Below are positions 1 to 11,254 of a stretch of 64,000 nucleotides of DNA, in pieces; position 1 is the stretch's first letter, and each line of letters starts with the position of its first letter. The stretch covers positions 257,349-321,348 of the forward strand of contig NC_085859.1 of NCBI RefSeq assembly GCF_034702125.1, read 5' to 3'. A program made the position numbers and the translations under genes. Under the pieces are notes generated by a model. The model was given only the letters and a program-made list of their open reading frames with translations. It ran no database searches and was not told where the DNA came from. The stretch is from Engraulis encrasicolus (lineage: Eukaryota; Chordata; Actinopteri; Clupeiformes; Engraulidae).

Positions 1-75
1 TTCGTCCCGTGTTTCATTAGTCCCTGCTCTCCCCTTCTGCCTAAACTGCAACAGTTTAAATGCGTCCTCTCCAAA

Positions 76-77
<2 letters not shown>

Positions 78-116
<39 letters not shown>

Positions 117-150
117 CGAGAGAGGGAGAGAGAGAGAGCGAGGGAGAGAG
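78..150. repeat. (GT)n then GA-rich microsatellite
   Basis: An uninterrupted GT run of about 18 repeats (78-114) passes into a GA-rich purine stretch to about position 150. It is a simple sequence repeat of the kind common in fish genomes. No coding or regulatory role is visible. Confidence 0.95.
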
Positions 151-1217
151 GCGCTTAATTCCCCGCAGAAAGAGCAAGGCGATGTCTCCAAATATTAGAC
201 AAATGCATCTTATTTTAGTTAAGTAGACATCAGGGATGTATTTTGCTTAATAGCAATGCCGACCTGATTGGTCCATATTGCTCTGAATAGCCACAGAAGG
301 CTAGGCTATATTTTAATGGGTTTACGCGCGCGAGGTCATCTAACTGTGGTCACAGTCGCCAGGTGCTATTATGAGAGGAAAACTATAGCACGTTGGCAAA
401 CATTAAAGTCAGTTTAAGCCATGCATATGATGAACCAGTTTTCTTGTTTGAAAAAACACACTTCCCGGTGCGCAGGGTGCATGCATTTCTGACTGACCCA
501 GATGAAATCGCATGAGGAACTCCATGATTATGAGACTGTGGGGGGGATCTCCAAGGAAATGGACATGGGACTGGGTTTGGAATTTCGGACTTGTATAGAT
601 TTGGGGTGCCCCGGGACTCTTTTAGATTTCTGTTAGTTAATAAATATTATTTTAAAACTCAATATTTGTGTCTTGGCGTATTTGTGGTGTACAGTATACT
701 CTCCAGGGTATTTGGTAACAAGGAGAGGTGTCGCTGGAAAAATGCGCAGTTTCTCACCTGCGACACAAACCCGACAGTTGGTTACACTTAATTTGAGCAC
801 GAAAACAGCAATATCAGTCGCTTGATAATTTTTGCCTAAATTCATTAGGGAAGTGTAGGTTAGGTTATCGCCCCAGCTGTTGGCGATGTGAGATAAATAG
901 CCAACGCTTACACGCTCAAACGAAGCGCTGTTAGGTTACTGCGGTGAGGTGTATTGCACTCTCAGTATTTTTTACCAAACGAAAAAAGTATCCACATCGA
1001 GAAAACAAGTCTGAAGTTGCAATATTAGACGTTTCAAATCTTGCGATGCGAGAATCGGTATGGCTTCTGGCTATAGCACACTCAGTTTACATTTTGTCAG
1101 AGCTTGCACATTAATGGCAATTCATCCGATCATCATTTTTTTTTAAAAAAAAAAGAAAATTCATTACGTTATTTAGGCTATTCTTTTTATGACTCTTCCT
1201 ACTTCCTGGAGGTGTTC
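151..1217. other. No gene recognised; unique-looking sequence
   Basis: I find no ORF longer than 70 codons, no splice-bounded open stretch and no transposon termini in this kilobase. It is moderately AT-rich with short homopolymers, including a T/A run near 1136-1153. It may be single-copy intergenic DNA or old unrecognisable repeat. Confidence 0.4.
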
Positions 1218-1541
1218 TCACACAATTTATAGGCATGTTGTTATCCGCTGAATCGGTGCGTGCTGGTGAATATGAGCATATATTAATATGCCGTCAGCAT
1301 CGTCTAAAATATTCCATATGGTAATAAACATTTTGGACGTCCAAGCTCACACGGGAGCGCTGCAATAGGTAAGCTGTAGGCCAGTGGTTCCCAAACTTTT
1401 GTGTCTTAACTGTGGTGTCCCCTAAACTCACACAATTGAATTAGGCATGTTGTTATCCGCTGAATCGGTGCGTGCGGGTGAATATGAGCATAATTAATAT
1501 GCCGTCAACATCGTCTAAAATATTCCATATGGTAATAAATG
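1218..1541 (+). repeat. Direct duplication of about 115 bp flanking a hAT-like end fragment
   Basis: The sequence at 1218-1332 recurs with few changes at 1428-1541; both contain GGCATGTTGTTATCCGCTGA and the same downstream TATTCCATATGGTAATAAA. The spacer holds CAGTGGTTCCCAAACTTTT (about 1383), a sequence typical of one end of fish hAT elements. No matching right end or TSD was found, so the spacer is a fragment at best. Confidence 0.6.
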
Positions 1542-1590
1542 TTGCCTACCCATTTGCGCTTGAATGTGTATTGTGTGTATGCAAGAGAAA

Positions 1591-1591
<1 letters not shown>

Positions 1592-1680
<89 letters not shown>
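1592..1680. repeat. (GT)n-(GA)n compound microsatellite
   Basis: A short GT run is followed by about 37 GA repeats to 1680. The open frames that run through it are products of the repeat and not genes. Confidence 0.95.
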
Positions 1681-1682
<2 letters not shown>

Positions 1683-1825
1683 ATCACGTGGTAAAGCGTA
1701 CAACAAGCGCTCCCAAGTGCCACCCGGCGGTTGTTTGGGTACACTGCAGCTAGGCCCGGTACGTACCGAGGTGGAGGACGTGGCATTACCTCGGTAAAGG
1801 GTGTGCATTGTAGGGGGACCGACTG

Positions 1826-2096
1826 TATATGATGCCAGTCTGGCGTGAAATACATACAGTACACCTCTATATGATGCCAGTCTGGCGTGAGACATCTACG
1901 CCTTTTCATGATGCCAGTCTGGCGTGAGATACAAACACCTTTATATGATGCCAATCTGGCGTGAGATACATACGCCTTTACATGATGCCAGTCTGGCATG
2001 AGATACATATGCCTTCACATGATGCCAGTCTGGCGTGAAATACATACGTCTTTGCATGATGCCAGTCTGGCATGAGATACATTCGGCTTCGAGCCC
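1826..2096 (+). repeat. 37-bp minisatellite, array 1, left part (7 units)
   Basis: Seven copies of a unit of about 37 bp, core ATGATGCCAGTCTGGCGTGA followed by GATACATACGCCTTTAC. Some units carry a 4-bp expansion (ACAGTACACC instead of ACGCC). Each unit contains the inverted repeat GCCAG-T-CTGGC. The array resumes at 2694-2771 and 6424-6540 because two mobile elements sit inside it, giving 12 units in all. The same unit forms a 20-copy array at 29572-30335. Confidence 0.95.
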
Positions 2097-2693
2097 TATC
2101 TCACGCCTTTCGTAATGTCTTCACGAAAATAATAGAGTAATTTTCGTGGTGCATTCACGTTATTGCCCGCCTTTCGTAAAGTCTTCACGAAAATAATAGA
2201 TTAATTTTCACGCTGCCTATTCACTTGAATTGCCCCACTGCTGCTATGGTTATCCAACAGTCTGCAGGGGCGGGGAGGGGGTGCTGACAGAACACTGCTG
2301 ATACACTCGGGACTCACTAATTCCACGCCCTTTCGGTACTTACGCCTTATGTCCCCTAAACCTAAACCTAAACCTAACCCTAACCTTAACCCTACTTAAC
2401 CCTAAACCTAACCCTAACCCTAACCTTAACCCTAACCCTAACCCTAACCTTGACCCTAAACCTAACCCTAAATTGCTTGTTTGAAATGTTTGATTACCAT
2501 GTGACGGTAGGCTACCGAAAGGGCATCAAACTAGTGGGTCGCTAACCAACAGTCAGGCAATTCAAGTGAATAGGCAGCGTGAAAATTAATCTATTATTTT
2601 TGTGAAGACTTTACGAAAGGCGGGCAATAACGTGAATGCACCACAAAAAGTAATCTATTTGTTTCGTGAATACTTCACGAAATGAGTGAGATA
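2097..2693. mobile_element. Foldback element with about 140-bp arms and a telomere-like core
   Basis: The left arm (2097-2235) is the near-exact reverse complement of the right arm (2565-2693). Shared blocks include GTGGTGCATTCACGTTATTG and ATTTTCACGCTGCCTATTCA. Within each arm the motif TTTCGTAAAGTCTTCACGAAAA occurs twice in diverged form, so the arms are themselves repetitive. Between the arms is a run of CCCTAA-type repeats. The element lies inside the 37-bp minisatellite. There is no coding sequence. The superfamily is unknown and no clear TSD was found. Confidence 0.75.
2353..2470 (-). repeat. Interstitial telomere-like (TTAGGG)n tract
   Basis: About 19 tandem hexamers of CCTAAA, CCCTAA and CCTTAA, that is (TTAGGG)n with variants on the minus strand. 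Vertebrate telomere repeats are (TTAGGG)n, so this is an interstitial telomere-like tract. It sits at the centre of the foldback element 2097-2693, not at a chromosome end. Confidence 0.9.
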
Positions 2694-2771
2694 CGGTTGC
2701 CCTTCACATGATGCCAGTCTGGTATGAGATACATACGCCTTCACATGATGCCAGTCTGGCGTGAGATACAT
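2694..2771 (+). repeat. 37-bp minisatellite, array 1, middle part (2 units)
   Basis: Two units of the GATGCCAGTCTGG minisatellite separate the foldback element from the next transposon. The last four bases, ACAT (2768-2771), are repeated at 6424-6427 as the TSD of that transposon. Confidence 0.9.
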
Positions 2772-5256
2772 GGGTAGATGACGGATAGGCAGCAAAAAAC
2801 ATTTTTTTCACAAAACATTGTTTATGAGGGAAAAAGGTATATGTCTACGTAGTGCAGCAATTAATCTTTCAAAAAATCCAAGTGGTCACAATGTTGGTCT
2901 ATTCATTGATTATTTATTTACGTTGATAAAGCAATTTGCTGAAAATATGTCCTTTGGTGTGACATTAAGAAATAAATATATTAAGTAATGTAGAAATGGC
3001 TTGATGGAGTTTTATGAACATTGTTACACTCTTCATATTTATTGCAATTTTTTAAAGTCTTAATTTAATGAGAAATTACCATTTAAGTATTTTTTCCCCC
3101 ATTAGATGTGAGATTATTAGAAACTTTCGAGGAAAAACAGGGATATCTTTCTTTTAAATATTCAAAATTGTCCAAATTTATACTAACTTTTCAGGGACGA
3201 TAATTTGTTCTTCCCTAATGCAATATTCAGTGTTTATCAAACATATTGTTTAGCTCAAACAAATATTTGAGCGTTTAAAACATGTCACACCGTAGGACAT
3301 TCATGTCACGCTAAAGGACAGAAATGCAAAACTGAGCCAGAAACAAATATATCAACATGATTATTTTGTCTTTTGATCATAATATAATGTTGTAGTCAAT
3401 ATGGACCTACACTTTACACTTATAAGTCTTTGAATCGTCGATTATCAGCCTATCGTAACTCTTAATGACAGCCATGCGGTCATTGAATGTAACCTGCAGA
3501 GCTCATAAGACTCATACTGAAGGGTGACCTTGGCATGACCATCACACTTTTGTAGGTATGCTATGACTGTCACACCATTGAACCTGTAGTGTGTAGTGGC
3601 CATTTATTCCCAAAAACATCCAAAAGGTTATAAAACATCAGCAGACAACTAGCAAACAGCAGTACCTTTTGGGAAAATATTTGGAGTTGGCCTGTGTTTC
3701 ATTTTTTAAAAATGTAAACAAACGCTGCCCCCATTAGAATTGCTCATATCTCGGAAAGGGCTGAGGCGAAAAATGTGGCATCACCAGGTACTGACAAGTC
3801 AAGGGTAGCGTGAGCAATACAACTGCATGTTGAAATTGACCAAACTGTCCCTTTAAGGGTGGGTTGCACCAACATAGCTTAACTTAAACCTAGTTTAGGC
3901 CTAAACTGGGTTTAGTTAATCCATGTTTAAACAGGGTTTAAATTAATCTGAGATGTGTTGCACATCTTAAATTTAAACCTGGATTACCTAAACTGGTTTA
4001 ATCAAGGATTAAAGTAGATTTAAATATGTTCATCAGCCACCATTGATGGGTAGGTCAAATGTGTGCCTAAAAACGTACATTTATTATTGAATATTTAACA
4101 AACAAACGATCACACATTGAGTTGTAGGAGGCGGGGATAGACGTTCACGTTCAGTGGTATGGAATTCGGCCTGTTTGACATTTTGTAAACATTGCATGCG
4201 TAGCGGCCGTTACATTGTATCAAAGTTAAGATACCGGTAGATCGCAATGGAAACACAAGACAGGCGGCATAGTGGGACTGTACAAAGAAAACATTGACCC
4301 GCTGACGGCGAAGGTATATTAATATTAATCCCGAAGCAGCTCTCCCTCTCCAACCTCTTTGATGCTCTGGACAGGAGAAAAGTTGCTAACTTTGCTGCTT
4401 TGCTAACGTCACCTATATGTCTGTAGGCTACATCAATGACGTTTTTCAGCACCAGACGTCAAGTGCTAGCACCACAGTTAATGCCCAAAATGTAAAAGTA
4501 ATTCGTCATTGATGTAGGCTAGGCTACAAACAACGAACATGCTTCGTGGATGCTGACTTCACTTTACAGTCCACATTGACGTCTACTACAAAACGTCATT
4601 GGAGTTGGACTCATGTCCACCTTGTGTCCACCAATAACCTGTCATATTCCAACATAACACTTCGTATTAAATGTTTAGCACTGATTTTAAACAAAATGGC
4701 AATGCATGATTCATTTCATGAATGTATAACCATTGTAACAACTCGGCAAAACATTAATTTAAAGTCCGTTTCGTTAACAAGCTGCAGCAAGGCTAGTTTT
4801 ACTGTAGGCTAAGCGAATCCTGTTCACAAAGTGGTCTCTTGTTACTAAGGTAATGACTTACTCAAAAGGGCATACAGAACACACATTCCACATAATCCAA
4901 TGGCGATTCTGTTTTGTTTATTTTATTTACACTGCATCAATAGAAATGAACATCTCGGTAGTTGTAGTGGTACTACCTAGCACTTCTGACTCCACCGTCC
5001 CGCTTGCATGAAGTTTGTTCACAGACGTGACGTCACTGTTTGGGTCCGACCATGACATAAAAGTGACAGTCGCCGGACCATCTACAATGACAGCAGTTGA
5101 TTATCCTTTTAAAGACATATCCTTACTATCTTCAGATGACACGTTTTTTAAAGCCTACTTAATTCTACCGTTTTGTTCGTCATATTTTGGAAAATAATTG
5201 GTGAATGGAATTATTTGTTATGGCTATGGCTCATCAATTTCTGTCTTTCTGCTCAG

Positions 5257-5349
5257 ATGACTGAAGGAGGTTATTTTAATGCAAAAAGAAAGGCTGCAGA
5301 GCATGGGAAAGCCATTGAGCTCATAACAACTCACTTGAAGAACTTTTGA
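5257..5349 (+). other. Possible terminal exon of the Harbinger accessory protein
   Basis: A pyrimidine-rich tract ending TTTCTGCTCAG, a good 3' splice acceptor, is followed by a 31-codon open stretch ending in TGA. The peptide is lysine- and alanine-rich (it includes NAKRKAAEHGKAIELITTHL). PIF/Harbinger elements encode a Myb/SANT-like second protein, and a short helical basic C-terminal exon would fit. This rests on context and not on a recognised domain. Confidence 0.25.
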
Positions 5350-5437
5350 GTGGCATCATTCAATGCAAATGAATAAATCAAATCATATTTGCTTATTTAT
5401 GTCATTATCTATTTGCAATAGGCCAGTTAAGTTATAT

Positions 5438-5692
5438 TCAGGGGACCTGACTGGACTTGTAGACACCAAATAGTTCACCATCCATCATCTGGAAACAACA
5501 TGTGGCGATAAGCAACGAGAATCTGGAGAATGGGTGCCACAACAGACTATTAGGGCCTATTTTGTGAATCTGAAACTCACTATTGCTGTAGAATTCAACA
5601 GGGTTTAGCCTATGTTGAATATTTATGCGTGGAACTCTATCTTGTAACTCAAGCAGACGAATAACAGCAGCCATGTTGTCCGAATAACGCAT
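5438..5692 (-). pseudogene. PIF/Harbinger transposase fragment (HARBI1-like N-terminal region)
   Basis: An 84-codon open stretch includes RVPRINIQHRLNPVEFYSNS. The block R-x-N-P-V-E-x-Y-S-x-x-E-F resembles the N-terminal motif (D-R-x-N-P-L-D-x-Y-x-D-x-E-F) of Harbinger/HARBI1 nucleases. The DDE catalytic core that should follow is absent, so this is a truncated remnant and not a working gene. Its position inside TWA-flanked Harbinger TIRs supports the call. Confidence 0.6.
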
Positions 5693-6423
5693 TTAAACCT
5701 CCTCCAGGGGTGGCTTAAATTAATCAGGCAATGCAGGTTTATCCTTGGGTTAAAATCACTGGTGCAACAGACTCAAAATTAATCTCAGTTTAAGTGGGGT
5801 ATTAAATCTGAGTTTAGCCATGGATTAGATTTAACCAGAGATTACTGGAAGCTAAATTTAAACTGGGTTTAACTTTGGTGCAACACAACTAAAACTTAAA
5901 CTTAGATTAAATGTAGATTAAAATTTAAACCACGTTGGTGCAACCCACCCTAAGGGTCTAAAGTCACAATTTATGTACCGCTGGAGCTTCAACAATAGAT
6001 AATTATCCACAGAATTAACCAAAAAAAATGATGTCACACCACAGGACATTATTTTCTGCGACAAAGTTTCATAAGTCCATACGGTCTCAGAAAAACAGGA
6101 AAAAAATTAAGCATTGCCACTTGCTAAAATAGACACCTTGAAAAACATGCCAGGGTTGTTTAGACAAATGACTGAGCTTTGATTATTTATTTTAAAATGT
6201 TTTAATATGGAGAACCAGGCTTGCCTCAGTCACACCATAGGACAAATGTGACATTTGACTCAAAATTAGGTATACTTATTTAAGCTCTGGATGTATTACA
6301 CATTACTTTTTCACAACAACGACATTAGTTTAATCATTTAAAGCATTGACAATTTTGAAAGCATGAATTTACTTAATTTTAAGAGCCTGCGACAGCAAAA
6401 TTTACACGTCACGTCATCTACCC

Positions 6424-6540
6424 ACATACGTCTTCACATGATGCCAGTCTGGCGTGAGATACATACAGTACACCTTTATATGATGCCAGTCTGGCGTGAG
6501 ATACATACGCCTTCACATGATGCCAGTCTGGCGTGAGAAA
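6424..6540 (+). repeat. 37-bp minisatellite, array 1, right part (3 units)
   Basis: Three further GATGCCAGTCTGG units continue the array after the 2772-6423 insertion. The array stops where the Tc1/mariner MITE at 6541 begins, inside a unit (after GCGTGAGAAA). Confidence 0.9.
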
Positions 6541-7418
6541 CACTACCGGTCAAAAGTTTGGGGTCACCACACTTTCCTCCCACAATACTTATTTCTGACA
6601 GTTTAACTTCAATTTCAATTCTGGTATAAAATCAGTGTATAGAATTATTGTTCCCTGAAATTAATGCATGCAACAAATAAGCAATTTGATATTGGAAAAA
6701 GTAACTGTTCAATGGATATACAATGCATAAAATAGACCAAAATGTATCACTAACTTTTGACTAATCAAAGTGTACCTTAACTAATGTAGTGTCTAGGCAG
6801 GTGTACTAATGAAAGTGACACCTTTGGCATTAATAATAGCCAGTTGCGGTTCTACAAATTCATTCCCGGGATGAGATGAGGTCCAGAATTGCCCTTTGAG
6901 CCCCATGCATGCAAAATTGGATGTCTCCTGTCGATCCATACAATGCCGGATGATATACATATCATTTGAAAGAAGAGAATCTACACTTTCCAACGATGTA
7001 TGGCACTGACTTGCACACTAAAACATGGCTGAGACAATGGATCGTGCATTCATAAGTAGGTTCATTCTGATGGCTAGAAAATCATGCAGCTGCTTTGACT
7101 TGAATTTGTGGACAAGGTGGCAACTCAACAAATGTCATACACCTACCTTTGGAAAGAGCAGACACTGAGCTTTCCAATAGTTCCATGCATTATCTGATAA
7201 ACCAAAGACATGTCTGTAAAAAAATGGACTAAAACAAATATTTCTATGTAATAAATGGGTGAAAAAGCTTGGTTAGATTTCACTCTTCTGCCATTTTTTT
7301 CACTTTTGGCAGTACTTTCAATTATTCCATTTCAAGCTATTTAAANTATGTCTGCGACTTGAATTGCAAAACAATAACTGGTAAAATGAAGGTGACCCCA
7401 AACTTTTGAACGGTAGTG
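6541..7418. mobile_element. Non-autonomous Tc1/mariner element (878 bp)
   Basis: The ends CACTACCGGTCAAAAGTTTG and the reverse complement CACTACCGTTCAAAAGTTTG match over 28 bp with one change, a well-known fish Tc1-type TIR. The right flank is TA; the left flank reads AA, probably a mutated TA. The interior has no transposase. A single undetermined base (n) lies at 7346. Confidence 0.85.
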
Positions 7419-7991
7419 TAAGTTTGATGTTGGCTGGTTGAAATGAGTTCGGAGTAAGCAGACTGTATTTCACATGCTGTGATCACGCACCCAGTGCGTG
7501 CAAGGTGTAACTCTAGGCCTATACATGGGTTCTAAATGTTGTTTATAACCTGACTGCGCGAACCTAGCTGTGCACAACTCCACCTCTGATTGTTGAAACC
7601 GCTGTCGGTCAAAAAATTATCTCACATGTTTGGCTGCCAGTGTCTTGCCCCTCCTCATAACATTGTGTTGAACACTGTACGGGCCCATGTACAGCTCCAG
7701 GCCTTTTTATCATAATAGCATGAAAAAGTTGATTAATTTCCATAATTTCATCAATAATGTTAAACTGTCATGGATTGTAGATTTATGGTCCAGTTTTTTA
7801 ACTATTCCAACCATTATTTTTTTTCTTTTTATATACGTTGGCCTTCCAGCTCAAAAAACCCATGAATTGGGGAATTCGCAGCATTAGAATATTGTAATAA
7901 AATCACATTTTTCTTCATCAAAATTCGGGTCACATTAACACTAGAATTTTCTGCCTACCTAGAAGTACCAGAGAGGGGTCATTTGACCCGG

Positions 7992-9088
7992 TGTCCTGTC
8001 TATATGAGCGACCCATCGAGATGTGATTCCCTTCGCTACTGAGCATGCGCACGCATGCGCACACCCTCGCGGTGGTTTTCGCGGGTGATTGCCCATCGAA
8101 TTGTGAGACCGCAAGTTACGATAGGATCCCCTGAGACTGTCGACTTTAGTGACTCAAACTGTAGCCTATGTCCTCCTGAGGTTACCACCAGTCATCCATA
8201 GTCTAGTTAGCTAGTCATGGACTGAAAGTTACGATATATATCCCCTGGGGGGAAAACGGGAAATAGCGTGGATCATCCAGCAGATCATTGAAAAATCTGC
8301 GAAATAGCGTGGCCTTGAACATTTGCTACTTTGTTGCCTAACCGTAATCGCTCACACACTCAGCCTCGAACATTGTAACATCGATCAGAAAAGATTTATG
8401 TAGAGGAGGCGTTCTCATTGAAAAATGGAAAAAAATCGCTTCCTCTGATTGAGCTGTCAAAATGCTCCCTCCACCCTTTTCACTCACAAATTTGAATAGA
8501 CTGCATTGTAAAATGCCTGAACATGGTAGGCCTAATAAATGCACTGGTGGGGATGTTATGAAAATATGATTCCGGTCATTAAAAGACAGACATCTGCCGA
8601 AACAAAGCCACAATACGCTATCTGCTATCTGGGAATATCTAAACCGCGCTTGTTTATCCCCATAGCACATGATTTCATGTGGCAATTTGCCTTGCGAGCC
8701 CACGTCGCATTGACACCAAACCAACAGCAAATGACTGCATTAAACAACCCGTAGCCAGGCCCTGATCCCAAACACTTTCTCCGCGCAAACTCAACTCAGT
8801 CTCTTTCATATGGCACGTTTCTTAACTTTCAAACGAGAGGCTCACGGTGTTTTAGTGGTCAGCAGCCGCACGTTCTTATTAAACTCCGCACGAACGATTG
8901 CACACCCCTGTCCGTGAAATAAACAAAGTAATGGTTATTAAAACAGTCCTACGTGGACCGATTGAAACGCCTTCCGCGGAAAATCAAGGTCGCTCATTTA
9001 GATGAGGCATCGCAAATCGACAGAACACCACTATCGAATAGGGCGACCGGTCGCTCATCTCGACGAGGCAACACATCTCGACAGAACA
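7992..9088. mobile_element. 1.1-kb TIR element, TSD CCGG (possibly Ginger-like)
   Basis: The ends TGTCCTGTC and GACAGAACA are inverted repeats flanked by CCGG (7988-7991 and 9089-9092). The uninterrupted site GACCCGGCGGC is preserved in the sister copy near 61975. Motifs of the form GGTCGCTCATYTMGATGAGGC recur near both ends. A CCGG TSD is, as I recall, a preference of Ginger transposons, but the integrase-like gene is missing, so the family is tentative. The open frames at 8338-8730 resemble no known protein. Confidence 0.7.
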
Positions 9089-9169
9089 CCGGCGGCTTTT
9101 ACCTAATACACTAATCACTCATTTTGTTATGGTAATGAGGCTGTTAGGGGCCGTGTGTGGGGTGAGGGG

Positions 9170-11087
9170 TAGAGCTTAGATCGGGCCTAAAGAATGAAAC
9201 CCGACCCTACCGAGCCCGCGCTCATTCCAGCCCGGCCCGGCCCGGCCCATCACATTAACTGTAAATTATGAGCCCGAGACCGATTGAAGCCCGACCATTA
9301 CTTAATATTGTGGACGTTATAGCTGACGGTGTCAACTAGTTTTAAGCTGTTTGAAGTGAACCAAACACATTTGTTAACATTTATCTTGATAAACAATGCA
9401 ATAAGGACGACAAGTGTTGCATATGTGTGTTGAAAAGCATCCAAATTAATCAAAAACGGCCGACAATATGCGGAGCATTAATGTTGAGTCCTATCGTCTT
9501 CAGGCTTCAACTAACTTGTTTACTTTTCTCATGTCGTATAGCCTACTCTTGCCTTGAACATTTTGATGATGACCACTACTGGATTGTGAAGGCAGACTGC
9601 AAAATATAGATTTTGCGTCGCCTTGTCAGCTGAAGACAAATTTATTTAAACCGCAGAATTGTCAAGGTAGTCAGACGCATGGGAGGCGGAGCATCTACAG
9701 AAATCTCCGACTAAATTCTTAAAAAAAAAAAAATCATATCCCAAGACTCAGTTTTTACTCCCCAAAGACAATGTTTTAGGCGCCCTGGCGTCCGTCAGTG
9801 CCACAGCCATTTTGGCCGGTGATGAAAAAAGTTACAAAGCCATGCATGCACTGTCACTGGGACTTCTCGTGAGCATATCGTCCGCTGAAATGTTTAATTT
9901 GACCGTCTACTAGGCCTACGGTAGCCTACTTGGAGATCCACTGCCATTTTTCAGCAGAGGTAAAAGTGAAAGTGATTCGACGCTGCGATGCTGCGCATGC
10001 CATCGCATTGAGTCCCAAACAGTACGGCTTGACTAAGCAATTCATGAAACGGTTTTGCAAATGCAATGCCCTTCGTTGTGTTCACTGATATAGTAAAATA
10101 CAAAAAACAAAACAATAAACAGAAGTGTTCGACAGCAGCAGCAGCCAGCGTGAGTCAAGTGATTGGGAAGCATAACGTTATTGGAGACAACGGCACTGTT
10201 AGTCTAGGCCTACCTGTTACCTGCTTGGCAGTTGAGGGAAAACTGCGCATGATATGCTGCCTTTTGCAATTTCGTAGTCTGACTTGTGCAACGTTATAGG
10301 CTAGTCTACACATAAAGAATCGTGTTTACATCAAAAACAATAGGCCGACAATAAGCGGGACATTACAAGTTGACTAGTCAGTTTAATGTCGTCTTCATGC
10401 TGTAAACTGATCTCAAACTTCTTTACTTTTCTCATGTCGTATACATCTGTCCTTGGTCATTTTGATGATGACCACTATACTGGATTGTAAAGGCATAGCA
10501 AAATATAGGTTTTGCGTCGCTAGTCAGTTGATGGTTAACTTATTTGAACCAGAGAATTGTCAGTGGTAGGCTATTTTAAGTCAGACGCAAGTAGAGGAGG
10601 AGCATCGACAGTTCTGACACGGGAGACACGCGAGTGCCTGGAGGCTTTCAAGACCACAGCGAAATCTCCGACTAAATTCTTTTAAATATCATGGCCAAAT
10701 GCATATGAGACTCAGTTTGTCATTCGCCAAAGTCGATGTATTAGCGCCCTGGCGCCCGGCAAGCCTTGACACACACACACGCGCGCGCCAGTCAATTCAG
10801 CACAGCAGTATTACGCTTGCCAGTGGAAGAAAACTGCGCATGCTGCCTTTTGCAATATCGTAGTTTGACTTCTGCAACTTTGTAGGCTTCACACAAAGAA
10901 TAGTGTTTAGAATATTTCGTCTAATTATTATCCAACATAATGTTGCCCGTGCCATTAAGGCCCTAAACTAAAAGTTAAAAAAAGAAGAAGAAGAAGAAGC
11001 TTGATCACTCCTGGGGCCCGGTCCGATCCGACCCGAGGATAGTGATGGAAAATTCGCTTCGGGCTCGGGCAAAGAATCTATACTTTA
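9170..11087. mobile_element. hAT element, TSD GTGAGGGG
   Basis: A perfect 8-bp TSD GTGAGGGG (9162-9169 and 11088-11095) flanks ends TAGAGCTTAGAT and, reversed, TAAAGTATAGAT. An 8-bp TSD marks the hAT superfamily. The subterminal regions are rich in CCCGACCC/GGCCCGG blocks. The sister piggyBac-like copy shows the empty site. No transposase frame is recognisable. The interior holds an imperfect tandem duplication described separately. Confidence 0.8.
9420..10915 (+). repeat. Internal tandem duplication within the hAT element
   Basis: Sequence from about 9430 to 10310 recurs from about 10320 to 10915 in shortened, diverged form. Shared blocks include TTTACTTTTCTCATGTCGTA (both units), GATGATGACCACTA, GCGAAATCTCCGACTAAATTC or AAATCTCCGACTAAATTC, and AAAACTGCGCATG near both unit ends. 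This is a duplication of the element's own interior. Confidence 0.7.
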
Positions 11088-11254
11088 GTGAGGGGTTAGG
11101 GGGTCACACCTTACAGTGCTAACAGCCAAGACAAACAGGGACAGACAGCTTGTTCCCAAGGGCTGTCAGCCTCCAAAATCACCACAGGTAAATAGCAACT
11201 TGCATGAAGATATCAGCAGCAAAGACAGATAGCACAGTTTGGCGGACAGTGTGT

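Larger units (their letters stand above)
3857..5950. mobile_element. PIF/Harbinger transposon, TSD TAA, degraded
   Basis: The left end GGGTGGGTTGCACCAAC and right end GTTGGTGCAACCCACCC are exact inverted repeats flanked by TAA (3854-3856 and 5951-5953), the TWA-type TSD of the PIF/Harbinger superfamily. Subterminal sequence on both sides is rich in TTAAACC/GGTTTAA motifs. It carries a recognisable piece of the transposase (5438-5692, minus) and a possible exon of the accessory protein (5257-5349, plus). It is nested in the element 2772-6423. Confidence 0.85.
2772..6423. mobile_element. 3.65-kb DNA transposon, TIR GGGTAGATGACG, 4-bp TSD ACAT
   Basis: The ends GGGTAGATGACG and CGTCATCTACCC are exact inverted repeats, flanked by ACAT on both sides (2768-2771 and 6424-6427). 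Removing the element restores a normal minisatellite unit, GATACATACG. Near both ends lie copies of a motif TGTCACACCnnAGGACA: 2949-2967 inverted, about 3284 and 3305, about 6033 and 6229. This arrangement suits transposase binding sites. No transposase of its own is recognisable. A PIF/Harbinger element (3857-5950) is nested inside. A 4-bp TSD fits several superfamilies, so I leave it unassigned. The stretch 3720-3856 also resembles one end of a common TTAA-type fish MITE. Confidence 0.8.

Noticed and set aside
1505..2008. 167-codon minus-strand frame
   Set aside because: It consists of GA-repeat translation (LSLSLS) and minisatellite units (PDWHH repeats), not a protein gene.
8338..8730. 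130-codon minus-strand frame inside the CCGG-flanked element
   Set aside because: No motif of any transposase or integrase, no splice or start context; kept only as element interior.
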